DNA from: Linepithema humile
Lineage: Eukaryota; Arthropoda; Insecta; Hymenoptera; Formicidae
Direction: 5' to 3'
Length of the DNA: 64,000 bases
Assembly: GCF_040581485.1 (NCBI RefSeq)
Contig: NC_090132.1
Span: forward strand, 26,237,911 to 26,301,910
The position numbers and the translations under genes are program-made. The notes below the pieces were generated by a model. It searched no databases. It saw only the letters and a list, made by a program, of their open reading frames with translations, and had not been told where the DNA came from. Positions 1 to 11,445 of the stretch are shown here, one piece after another (positions within the stretch are counted from its first letter, which is position 1; each line of letters starts with the position of its first letter).

Positions 1-1501
1 ACTTACCGATTGCGGTTTCAATGCGTTGGGTAAATATCAACATATTAATTTACTTAATCACAGAATGAATTTTATCTATTAACCAACTTTTGACAAATCA
101 GAGAGATCAGCAATAACAAACTTATCGAGAGACGGCCAATATTCTGCAGCGTGTAACAAGTACTATGAAATTAAACATAATTGTTTTAACGACACCGTGT
201 TTAAACATCCAAATGTATATTTTAATGAGAGTGTAAATCGCTATCATGGTAAGATTCATCTTATTATATATCAAATGCAATATGTATTTATTTATTTAAT
301 TTAAAATTGAATGTTTTAAAATTGAAGATCTGGATCTGGAAACAGAAAATGCATATTAATTATTATACAAGAATATATCTTGAAAAACTGGAACCATTGA
401 GATTGTTGCAAGTAATATGATGTTTCATACATCAGCAGAGTGAGTGATAGCGATTTTTATACAGATTTCTGATTGTAATAAATAGTAATTTACTTACAAA
501 TAAAAAATTTGGAATAAAATGTTTCTTAAAATAAGCAAGCGATTGATTAATTAGCCAATTAGAGTTTGTTAATTATTAGCGATTGTGAGTTTTTAGCGAC
601 TTTACGGTTTGCCTTCATCTTAATTATACAAACGATCACGTAAATTTTTAACGTGGAAAAAATAAGAAGCTGTTTTCAATTTTGATGAAAATCATATAAT
701 TGCAATATTTTTAGTTTATTTAGTAGCTTATATATTAAAGGATTCAAATTTATATAAAGTAATGTGAGACGCGTGTAACAAAGTGCGTTCATGCAATAGC
801 TTCGTTCTCAACTGGGATATAAATTCGTATACATTTTTCTCTTATGATCGGGTAATTGAATTTAACAATGCGGTTAATCCAATGATAATGTGACTTTTTT
901 TCTTTCCTTTTTCTTTGTAACAAAATAACAGGCTTAACACAAAAACAGAAAATATATCACATCAAAAAATATTGCCACGATACAACACAATACAATTTAC
1001 TATGTTCCATGATTTTTATTCTGTAGATTGCTGCGGCGCGATACGTAAGTACCGAATGGTATATGTATGTACATTCAAGTGGTAGAAGTAACGAGCAATA
1101 TTTATGTACAAATACACCGAATTATAAACACTTAACACTCGCCATACCTTACACATTATTACCTTAGTCAATTCGTAATGTTGTACCGTTGTCTCGTTAA
1201 ATGCTATTTTGAAGCAAGACTACATGATTGAAAGAGTACGGGAAATTTCTTTTTCTTTTTGGCACAGTCTGTTATCTTAATGAAAAACGAACCAAGTCCA
1301 TTAAACGAATGGCCTAAATGCGGCTTATCGAGAGGTACGGAAGAAATGCTTATAATTCTCGTAATATTAGTTGCTGTAATCGAGCAATCAAATGCAAATT
1401 CCCTCAATCCGAAATATTCGATGTCTAAACGTTGTCGAAATGATATGTGCTGTGTGTAACATTAAGTCTCGCTCCATCGTAAATCGAATGCGCAGAATTG
1501 T

Positions 1502-1532
1502 ATTTGACGCAGGCTGCGAAGCTGCGTCAAAT
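1502..1532. repeat. Perfect 11-bp inverted repeat (hairpin)
   Basis: Arms ATTTGACGCAG (1502-1512) and CTGCGTCAAAT (1522-1532) are exact reverse complements around a 9-nt spacer. It could be a hairpin or a palindromic binding site. No function is known to me. Confidence 0.7.
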
Positions 1533-1811
1533 CAGTGTAACCGGTATCGTTGGCATATTCCGTATGCAATATTTACACAAAATAGAGAAACCGTCATGCA
1601 ATATACTTCAAAAGCGAGGTGTATCATAAATTTAACAGCAGCAATGGATGCAGCAATGAATTTATGCAATATATTACAATTCTTTTTTTTTTCCATTTTA
1701 ACAAAATCAAAATAGTTTTTATTTCACGTACGCGCGTATGAACAGCCACCCATGTGTACACTTTGAGAAACTAGGGCTGTATTTATTTCTTCACACTATT
1801 CTGAAAATGCA

Positions 1812-1830
1812 CCCCCCCCCCCCCGCCCCC
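1812..1830. repeat. Poly-C tract
   Basis: Thirteen C residues, one G, then five more C. A low-complexity tract liable to length error in assembly. Confidence 0.9.
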
Positions 1831-2812
1831 ATTCACACGCATTACTTTTATACACTCATACTTTCTCTTTCACACATTCTCTTTTGCAAACCCTTTTATA
1901 TAGAAATAAAATGTGTTAGTGGGCACATCGATAAAATCATCATTTATAACAAACAGGTCAAATTATAAAGTCTTGTATTTTTTTTTATCATTTACGTATA
2001 AATATTGTTAAATATGTATATTAAAAATTTGCTACATATTCCACGATTATTTTACACAGAATTTGTTATTCTATCCCGATAATGACTTAAGTTGGTTAAG
2101 TAACTCCTTTTTTTTCTCTTTCAATGGACACGACTCCTCTGATATTCGAAGAGCTAATAAGGACTCGACAATGATCCCCGATGCTCTCCTCTCATTTTAT
2201 CAAATCATGTATCTTATTGGCGACGGAGATACATATTTAAAACGAAAACGAAAAAAAGACAACCGAAGGGATGACGTTGGATTAATATCGCATTCTATAT
2301 GAGGGTGAGTCACGGTGTCATTGTATAAAAATCTAAACTGACCTTAAACGTGTACTAAAAAATATAATTGCTTCTGTCAAGCGAGAGGGCCGATTTATCG
2401 GTAAGGATTCCAATAAAGATCAACCTCTGTGCGCTCGGGATATACTTTCGTTGACGCCTCCGTGACTCGTTAATTCGGATCGTCAGTCGGACCGAATGCT
2501 GTTATTCTCAACGTAACGGACATACTTCGCTGCTACATGGAATCTATTGTTTACTCCATTCACAACGACTAAATTAATGATATTTACTGTTACGACAGGA
2601 TACTCGCGTGTCATTGGTGCACCTTGCGTAAAATGCAAGTTCTCTACTGTCGTGTCGCACTGCAAGATTCCAGTGCCGAAGGAAGAATCGGAGAAACAAA
2701 GGCTTGTACAATTACTGCTTCGGTATGAATGCACAGTGAATTAAATTCCGGTTGCTAGTCAGCGGACGTATCGACTTGAGAGTGCTGTACGTACTGTCAA
2801 TCGCGATACGCG

Positions 2813-2838
2813 CACACACACACACACACACACACACA
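2813..2838. repeat. (CA)n microsatellite
   Basis: Thirteen uninterrupted CA dinucleotides in the 3' flank of the palmitoyltransferase gene. It generates spurious poly-His/Thr or poly-Val/Cys reading frames on the two strands. Confidence 0.95.
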
Positions 2839-3164
2839 TCACTAACGACGAAATGTACACATCGCGCGTGTGTCGCGCTGATTTGCTGCAACAAGTCTGA
2901 CGTTCGCATTGCAAGAATAACGGCGCGATCCCACGGCAACAAATGTAAAGCTTGAAGAATCAGCCGCGGGTTCGCGTTTCAATTGAACGCGTCCACGCGA
3001 CGTCAAACGGGCGTAACTGCATTCGTTCGCGGAAGAATTCAGACGGATATCTCATAAGCGGCATACATTCTCTCTTCGTTAGAGCGTGAGACGCGCAGAT
3101 TGCTCGGCGGCGCTCGTAGAATCTCCGTCCAGCCGCAGGATGGTGCGGAGACCGGAAAGCTGGG

Positions 3165-6100
3165 CTATACGGATATCTCGTAGTTCATATCGTACACGCT
3201 CGCCCGGTCCGGCGTCGGCGTCGTCGGTCTTTGCGATCGTGGATCGTTAGGCGCCGAGACCATCTCCATGGAATCGGTCATCTCGAGGGCTCTGACGAAA
3301 GACATCGGTCGGCGTCGCGCGTCCCCCGAGGTCGGCGTGGTGGGCGTCGCCATCGTGGTCGCTTTCCGCTTAACTTGCGGCGACTGGTGCGGCTGATGCG
3401 GCGGGAAGACTGGCACTCCACCTCGTATCGCTGGATGATATGCTGCTCTGGGTGCGTTCATCGCGTACTGCGACTGCTGGGTCGGACTCGTGGGGTTGGA
3501 GCGGTAGTAGTCGTACGGCGGCGGTCGCTGCGACGGCGACTGATGCGGCGCGCCGCTCACCGCACCGCCGCCGGGCGGACCGGGATAGCTGCCGGGTGAG
3601 TTGTCCTTCCACATGTAGACGCCGCGTTGCGGCGAGCCCGCCAGCTCGCGTATGTTGTCGACGGTGTTGTTGGTCCTCGAGTACGGATGATCGGTGCCCT
3701 GTCGCACGAGCTCGCTCTCCGACAGGAAACGCCGCTGCGGACTGTAGCCGGTGATGCCGACGGGGCCGGTCACACCGACCCCTGTATTGTTTCCTTGCTG
3801 TACATCGTAATACGTCGGCGCGTCGCTCACGCCTATAAAATCCGGCCGACGAACCTGCGTCGGTGTACCCGGGTTTGATCTGTAACAGACACAGCGGACG
3901 TTAGGCCTGAAATCCTTCCGGGACGCAAGATGCTTTTGATAATCGACAAATGCACAGTACAGTGAACCAAGATGAATATGCGAGTGCTTGAGCATTGTAG
4001 CCATACAAATACGGCTCTGGCGAGACATACAGGAGAGAACAGCGCATCATTCCTGTTAAAAAATTAGCATCTATTCAAGAAACGTAAAAGATAGCGAACC
4101 TAGGAAATGTGTATGTGTGTGTGTGTGTGTGTGAGGTAGTATAATTTTTATAACCATGTTTTTCTATATATACAAAGATATATATGCAAGAAAGCATAAT
4201 TGTAAACTACGGTATGTCCTCGTAGGATGAAGTTCGTGTTTACCTGCAGTAGGTTGCAACATGATGGTAGAAAGCAGCTCCTTGCAGTTACCACCCCCTG
4301 CAGTGGGACACAAACTTATCTATATACCATATATCTTGTAGTATGTACATGCAGAGAAACTAAATCCTCTACAATATTGTTGTAAGCTACATTGCGCAAT
4401 TTTCCTTTTTGACACGTTCCTTTGTCTCATCCGGAAGGTGAGAACAGTGGTGACAGAAGAGAAGGAGAAAGAAGAGCAAGAGTGAGGTGTTTGAACGGTG
4501 AAGGGACAGGACGTTTTGACAAAAACAGGCCGACATCGTATCGAAGGGCAGCAAAGAGGATTACGTAAGAGGAATATCGTTCACTTTGTATCGGCAGCGT
4601 GCTCCAAAGATGCAATGTAACTATTACTAGTGTGGCGCTTCCCTCTTGCTCTCTACATTGAGATATAATTTTGTGCAATGTGAAAATCGCGATATATATA
4701 TATAAGTATAATTAAAAGTAATACATCTGAAATTGTATACAAATATTCGAATACTTTAAGAGCCGATCAAATAAGCACTCGACTGAATTATTTTTGTATC
4801 GCATGTTAATGTGTTCGGATTATAATCAGAAGACACTTCTTTCCAGATATATATATCGAAGTACGTATATACTTTGTCTTCTTTTAGCAATGCATAAGTA
4901 CGATGTACCTTCGTATAGGACTGGATATGGCAAGCGGAGTGGGCACTCCAATAGCTTTGATGCGTTGCTGCATCGTCGGACTGGCGCCACTCTGACTACG
5001 TTGAGGGACCGTGGCGGGCGAGCCACTCGTCTCCGGCGATAACGGGTCGGGCGTGTGACTTCGAGATCCATTCATCCCTCTGCCGACGTGAAAAACATGA
5101 GTGCTGGCGCGTTATACTTCTCATCCTTACATTTATATCGCATATGTACCTTGGCCTTGGATGCGGACTGCCTCTAGGATAATGTATTGGATGGCGGTGT
5201 TGCGACGGCGGAGGATGTCTGGGAGATTCATTGTTTTCCACAGGTGGCAGGAAGAAATTGCTTTTCGAACCGTGTCTTTGCAGCGGCGGCGTAGGCTCAC
5301 AGTCCGCGGATTGAGACGCCGTTGGTTCCATGTCCGTGTCCGATCCGTCTCGTCCGGGAGATAACTGTAAAGAATTAGCGAATTATTGAAACAACGCGGA
5401 GAGGAAATGTGTAAATTGATTGTAATATTTGTAATACATTACATTATATTTCCTATGAATATTGGGATCAGTTTAGAATGGATGGGATATGCGCAAACTA
5501 TGGGAAATCAGTAAAGACATCTTAGGACTCTGGATTGAACGGTACTGATAGATGCTGTATCATCGTTGAAACTCGTACTCTACAGGTATCGTATGAAGGA
5601 CTTAAACGTTTGCATTAATTTTTGTAGTATTAATTAAAAAACACTAACCTACAATACTAAAAGGCTAATATTAAGGGCACGATATTGCTTGCGAGTACAT
5701 TTACTATAACAACAGTAACACTATCTACCACTAGTCGTGCTGTACATGCTAAAAAACTGCATTATAAGCGGAAAAAAGTGCTTAGGATATTATAGGTATA
5801 CTATTTTCTTCATTCAAGCCATTCCTTCGTTAAAGAACTCGTCAGTGTGTCTGTAATTTTGCTGATAAATGGTAAGAAAAATAATACAAATCATAATAAT
5901 ACAAGCTTATGTCCAAGCATTAGATTCTGAATTTCTGAAGTTTCATACAGAAAGGAAGAAGAAGACAAGCGAAACTGCGCTAGCTCTTACCTTATTGTAA
6001 GCATTTGAACTGGCATTTCTAACACCATTGCTGCTATCCATGTAGGTCTTTACCTGGTTCTCACTGCCTATAGTAGATATCTCTGATGCGCAAGCTCCAC

Positions 6101-7408
6101 GTCGCTTCCCTGAATACTTTTCAGGCTTAAGTAAACTGTAAAATATATAGAGCACGCATTATGACAAAGTAATCTCTGCGGGAAAAATTAATTATACAAT
6201 ACCTTGCTTCCTTGCAATACCTTGGGTATTGTGGTCCAAATTGTGTGTAACAGCAGTTGTGTAGAAAACCTCGAGAAAAAGGATTGTAGCCCCCGTTAAA
6301 TTTGCCTGTTACCTGTTCATTAGTGGTTCGTCCTCTAGAAACAAGGACTACATGAAAGCCCGTCAGTCCAAAGATTGGAATGAATAAGAGCACTATCACT
6401 CCCATGAGCACGAGTCTGTATCAAGGTTAAGGATAAATCACAAAAAAAAATCAACCCGTTAGATTCAAAATTTCCGTCATATGCAGTTGCAATATTTTAT
6501 GAATATTTTGAAAATTAATCTTCTGTGTAAAGGATACGCGACAATAGTATTAACTTCACTCAGTTGTTGTTTATGCTGCAAGACATAGTACAGACAAAGT
6601 CCAAATATACAGAACATATGTATACTGAGTGACAGAAGAAAGAAGAAGAAATATCTGTAATTCCTCCTACCAATGCAGTTGTTTACCCATGGGCAGTGAT
6701 GATCGAATGTCTAAAAATATACAACTTTGTTAAATTTGATTGATTTGAATTTATTTCAGTCAACATTGGCAGAGGGAAACATACCTCGATACAATGATTG
6801 CAGACACTGCAATGTGAGCAACGTGGAGGTCGATAAAACTTACAGGTGACACACCACTTCATACGCACTGTAATGCCATTGATCTCAACGCTCTTGTACA
6901 ACGGAGCTCGAAAGTCATCTTCCCGATCTTCGTCAGGAGGTGCTTTAATAACAAAAAAATAACTAAATTGTTACATATTCATCACTTATCTATCATTTGG
7001 GGTTAACTCATGACAGATGCAGTAAATACACCTCGTTTTAAATCACCCATACCTTTCGGTATAACACCAGGGTCCATAAATGTCGCTAGAGAGAAGTTTA
7101 TCACCACAAAGAAGGTGATGACTCCTTCCACAGCTGGCACCCACAACCCCCACTGGGAGACATAGTAGTTCGAGCATCTGCGTGAACAAATAACGGAGAT
7201 GTAAACCGTGGCACTATCGGTGACGAGACAACGGAGAACTCCCCCGCGGAGATTCCGCTGTCGGTGCTCTCGCTGCGAGAACGCTCGACAGACGTAATCG
7301 CGCGAGGACAACTTACGGGAAAATGAAGAAGAGCGCCGTAGTGCCGAGTAGGACCGTCCACGCGAACGTAGCTGGTAGATACCTTGTCTTCACATCGCAT
7401 TTCGGCAT
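3165..7408 (-). CDS. Zdhhc8: DHHC palmitoyltransferase of the ZDHHC5/8 class, 662 aa, 9 exons
   Basis: S-acyltransferase that should palmitoylate cysteines of membrane and signalling proteins at the plasma membrane or neuronal membranes (family knowledge). Exons in order: 7408-7317, 7177-7053, 6942-6785, 6710-6538, 6415-6221, 6135-5991, 5364-5150, 5079-4909, 3879-3165. All junctions are GT-AG and in phase. Visible: start motif MPKCDVKTRYLPATF; TM1 about residues 11-31; TM2 about 42-63; the Cys-rich zinc domain from about residue 91, with the catalytic D128-H-H-C131 followed by PWVNNC; TM3; TM4 about 183-208; then the family motif TTNE (213-216). A long Ser/Pro-rich cytoplasmic tail ends in YEISV, the class I PDZ ligand shared with vertebrate ZDHHC5/8. 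The start codon is the first ATG before the conserved N-terminus. Exon 2 has a second in-frame donor (see findings). The gene is head-to-head with the reductase-like gene, 772 bp apart. Confidence 0.95.
4114..4133. repeat. (GT)n microsatellite in the last Zdhhc8 intron
   Basis: Short GT dinucleotide run inside the 1029-bp intron 3880-4908. No other feature is seen in that intron. Confidence 0.9.
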
Positions 7409-8180
7409 TCTGCACGCTCCACTTCGTGGTCCACGATTAGCGAATTATTAATGGACAGGATTTCTGCTAGCAGGAAACATGGCCGCGTCCATCGGGCGCT
7501 CGGCTTATTTGCAATTCGTACGTTAAGTGCCGAGCACGGGTGCGCATTCTAGCTGCCGTCCGGGCGTCTGCGACACATCGCCGATCGGTCCCGGTCCGTC
7601 ACTCGTACGTCATTCCGGCAAAAACATCCGTGGCGTTATTAATATTTAACAGCTCCCGCATATACGAATCTGAGCGACGAGCACACCACCTCGATGACAT
7701 ACATATATAGCATGCATACGATGTCTCTCGCTCACTCGCTGAATCTCGCGCGGCAGCGCGCGTGTCACCTCCACTCCTCTCTTTCTCTCTCTCCACTCCA
7801 CTCGCTACTCCGTGCAGTCAGAAAGGGGAACTACTAAGGTGTATCCAAACAAACTTGCATAACGCATAAGCATTTGTATAAAGAATTGGATTGGTCTGTT
7901 CCTTATGCATATGCTTATATGCTTATATGCAAGTTTATGTGGATATATCCTAACTTATAGAGAAACAATATTCTACGATTGGTCACATTGCATGATATAT
8001 CTTCAGTCTACACTTCCGTTTGGCGGGCAAATTGCTAACAATAGTCAGTTGTCGAAGACACTGTGACATTGGTTGTTTATTCATTCTTTGCATAGAATCG
8101 AACAGAGTTGAGCAAGTATAGTTTAAAAATCAAAGTATTTATAAAAGTTGCGGTATTTAAAAGTCGAATAAAAGAGAAAC
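7409..8180. promoter_or_regulatory. Shared 5' flank of Zdhhc8 (-) and the reductase-like gene (+)
   Basis: A 772-bp gap between two divergent start codons must hold both 5' UTRs and promoters. The Zdhhc8 side (7409-7830) is GC-rich with an interrupted CT/GA stretch around 7780-7800. The reductase-like side (7951-8180) is AT-rich. A 114-bp MITE-like insertion separates the two. I cannot place a TATA box or initiator with confidence. Confidence 0.6.
7837..7950. mobile_element. Short MITE-like element with TA flanks
   Basis: A 114-bp segment whose ends are imperfect inverted repeats. The left end reads AGGTGTATCC then AAACTTGCAT; the reverse complement of the right end reads GGATATATCC then AAACTTGCAT. 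It is flanked on both sides by TA (7835-7836 and 7951-7952), as expected for Tc1/mariner-type target duplication. It encodes nothing. It could also be a degenerate AT-rich palindrome; copy number in the genome would decide. Confidence 0.55.
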
Positions 8181-11100
8181 ATGCATGTGCTAAAGCGTGG
8201 TAACTTGAGAATTATATTCGTATATTATAATTTAATGTATTTTTACCTAATGTTATATCATTCATTAATTTCCTATCATTTTTATATCACTGGACATATA
8301 TATGAAAATGTATATATCACGAGGGATTAAACTTCACATAATATATTTTTATTTTTAGACGGCCATAAGGAACCTGTTCATTTTGATAAAATAACTAAAA
8401 GAATTGAGATGCTATGTCATGGCTTGGATTTGAATTATGTGGACCCAGTAAGTATTTTATTTTTGTATATTTATATTGTATCTTCTTTTGTAAAGTAAGA
8501 ATAAAATTGTATTTGATATTTTATGCTTACATTATTGTCATATTTTCTTGTAGGATTAATAAGTTTAATATATATTTAAGTATAATATATTTGAAGTTTT
8601 AGCAATTTATCATTCAAAAATATAATTTTTATGTTATAGTCTGCCATTGCGCTTCGTGTTATAACGAATTTATATTCTGGAGTAACAACAGTTGAATTGG
8701 ATAACTTGGCGGCTAAAACTGCAATGCATATGAACAGTCAACATCCAGATTATGAAATTTTAGCAGCTAGAATTGCCATATCCAATTTGCATAAGGAGAC
8801 AAAAAAGGTTTTTAGTGGTAAGATATTAGATGAATATTTCGTTGATTGTCAATGTGTAATTTCTTATTAATATCTTATGTCTTGCAGAGGTGATTGATCA
8901 TTTGTATTGTGCAAAGAACCCAGTAACGAATCAACGTTTACCTTTAATCAGTAATAAATATTATAATATTGTTCAAAGCAATGCGGATAAATTGAATTCT
9001 GCAATAATATATGATAGAGATTTTAAATACAGTTATACTACATTTAAAATGCTTGAGAGTTATTTGTTAACATTAAATGGAAAGATTGTTGAAAGACCAC
9101 AACATATGTTGATGCGAGTTGCTGTAGCTATTCATGAGGAAGATGTCGATAAGGCTATTGAAACTTATAATCTTATGTCACAACAATATTTCATACACTC
9201 TATACAAACGATAGAGACTGCATGTAACGTTAAGCAACAAATGGCTAAGTAAATATTTTTCTAAACCGACTTGGTAGGAGTTTCAACATATTACTGAATA
9301 AGCGATATTTTTACAGTTCCTTTCTTCTGACAATGGCTGGAGATAGTATAGATGGAATATTGGATTCACTAGAAAGAACTGCTGTTCTTTTTCATTATAA
9401 TGGTGAAATAGGATTTAATGTGCATTGCATTCGGGCAAAGAATACACCTATCAGAGGCACAGGAGGTGTATCAAATGGATTGGTGCCAATGTTAAAAGCG
9501 TACGATACATCTCTCGGAACCGTTTCTAGAAGAGTTTCTAAGAATGGAAACGTAGCTGCCACTTGCTACCACTCGCAGCCACTTGCTATATATTTAGAAC
9601 CATGGCATGCCGACATCTATGAATTTTTGGATCTCAAAAGGAGTATCGGTTAATATTTTTTGCTGCTACTTTTTTTTTCTTTATATTTTTAGATAACTAC
9701 ATGTATATTCGAACAATCATTGCAGGTGAGGAGCAATTGAGGGCTAGAGACATGTATTACGCATTATGGATGCCAGATTTATTTATGAAACGTTTGTTTG
9801 ATAATGCTACTTGGAGTTTGATGTGTCCACATGAATGCCCCGGATTAGTCGACGCCTACGGTGATGAATTTGAAAATTTATATACTAGGTAATTAATTTC
9901 ATATAGTAATCCTGAATATTACTGAAAAATTAAGTTGAAGCTCATAATTTAGAAAAAAATCTATATTTATGTTCAGATATGAAAAAGAAGGACGTTATCG
10001 AAAACAAGTTAAGGCCAAGGACTTGTGGGATCTTATCATTCAAATACAATTGGATTCGAGCATACGCGGGAAAGTACCATATATAATTTATAAAGATCAC
10101 TGCAATCGCAAGTCAAATCATCAACATTTGGGCACAATCAAATGCAGCGGTTTTTCGCCAGAGATTGTTCAATATTCAAGTTCAGATGAAATTGCAGTGT
10201 GTAATACAGCTTCAATTGCTGTCAATATGTTCGTAAATTCTACTAAAAAAGCTTTCGATTTTTGCAAGCTCAAAGAGGTGGTGAAAATCGTCACCTACAA
10301 TTTGGATAAAATGATCGATAAAAATTTTTACCCTCTCCACGAAGCAAAAGTGTCTTCTCACAAACACAGATCTATAGGTAAGCATATATTTTTATATAAT
10401 GTATGTATATTACATGAATTAGTTACCAAATTTTTTTCTTTAATAATATAGGTATCGGTATACAAGGATTAGCGGATGCGTTCATCTTAATGAGATATCC
10501 GTTCGACAGCAAGGAAGCTAATAAGCTCAATGTTCAAATCTTTGAGACACTCTATTACGGGGCTCTAGAAGCTAGTTGTGAAATAGCTATTGAGAAAGGT
10601 TCTCATGAGTCGTACGAAGGCAGTCCAGTCAGCAGAGGGGTAAATATTCAAATTAAGAATATTATTGTTTTTTGGAGTAAGAATATTTACAAATTATACA
10701 ATTATAATTCTTTACAGATCTTGCAATACGATATGTGGAACGTAAAACCAACAGATTTATGGGATTGGGATACTTTAAAGGCAAAGATTGCAAAACACGG
10801 AATACGTAATTCTTTGTTAATAGCGCAAAGGTCAAATGAATTTATGGCACAAATGTTAGAGTGTAGCACATCCGTTCAGCCTTATACAAACAACATATAT
10901 ACGATGTCTACATTGTCTGTTAACTTTAGGGTTGTTAAGTCACGTTTATTACGAGATCTGATGAAAAGAGGTCTTTTGAATGAAAACATGTATAAAAGAA
11001 TCATCAGAAACAACGGATCTATACAAGTAAAATATTCGTTATTTAACTTGGCCATTTTATAAAGCGATTTTAAATTACACCAGTGTTTAAAAAAATCGAT

Positions 11101-11445
11101 ATATCGTACTGAAATGAACTTTTCTCATTTCTGTCTACAGAATATTGAAGATATACCCGAAGATTTGAAGCTGCTTTACAGGCAAGCTAGGGAAATGCCA
11201 CAGAAACTTATCTTTGATATGGCAGTTGCTCGCGGACCTTTCATTGATCAATCACAATGTTTAAATATTTCTACCGAGAATCTACCAGAGAAGCTTGGAT
11301 CGGTGCACTTTTTTGCTTGGAAAGCAGTAAGTGATCTTATGAAACGTGCATTGCACAATCATTTTGATTATATATTTATTTAATCTGAAATGTACATTTT
11401 TACTTACAGGGTTTAAAATCTAGCATGTATGAAAATGAAATATGA
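8181..11445 (+). CDS. RnrL-like: Ribonucleotide reductase large-subunit paralogue lacking catalytic residues (putative pseudoenzyme), 753 aa, 11 exons
   Basis: Exons: 8181-8199, 8359-8447, 8640-8817, 8888-9248, 9317-9648, 9726-9888, 9977-10377, 10452-10639, 10718-11026, 11141-11326, 11410-11445; all GT-AG, in phase, no internal stop. The protein is clearly homologous to class Ia R1 (human RRM1, 792 aa) over its whole length: N-terminal ATP cone (MHVLKRDG, then HKETKK near residue 90), ERPQHMLMRV, LEPWH, ALWMPDLFMKR, LADAFILMRYPF, QYDMWNV, TDLWDW. Against human R1 numbering as I recall it, redox Cys218 is Ser217 here, radical Cys429 is Ser441, Asn427 is Gly439, while Glu431 (Glu443) and Cys444 (Cys456) remain. 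The PTASTAQ phosphate loop, the TLFNAGT segment and the GGNKRPGA loop 2 are replaced. The paired radical-transfer tyrosines are Tyr749-Glu750, and the protein stops three residues later without the CxxC tail. It should not reduce nucleotides; a regulatory role by hetero-oligomerisation is inference. Early pseudogenisation is the alternative. Confidence 0.9.

Larger units (their letters stand above)
1..3164. other. Non-coding flank, 3' of the palmitoyltransferase gene
   Basis: AT-rich sequence in 1-2300, becoming more GC-rich toward 3164. I see no exon that can be tied to a protein family. Open frames here are short and built from simple sequence. It probably contains the 3' UTR of the minus-strand palmitoyltransferase; reverse-strand AATAAA signals (TTTATT on the plus strand) occur, for example near 1782, but none can be assigned. 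The extreme left end shows a good minus-strand splice donor (revcomp of positions 1-6 is GTAAGT), listed under rejected items. Confidence 0.6.

Noticed and set aside
1..45. Possible minus-strand exon end at the left border (GTAAGT donor after a short ATG-started frame)
   Set aside because: Only about 12 codons are visible, with no family resemblance; the rest would lie outside the window.
3231..3754. Plus-strand Arg/Ser-rich open frames over the last Zdhhc8 exon
   Set aside because: Antisense shadows of a GC-rich Pro/Ser coding exon.
8181..11445. Viral or horizontally acquired origin of the reductase-like gene
   Set aside because: It has ten spliceosomal introns and matches animal-type R1 throughout, so a host gene duplication is simpler.
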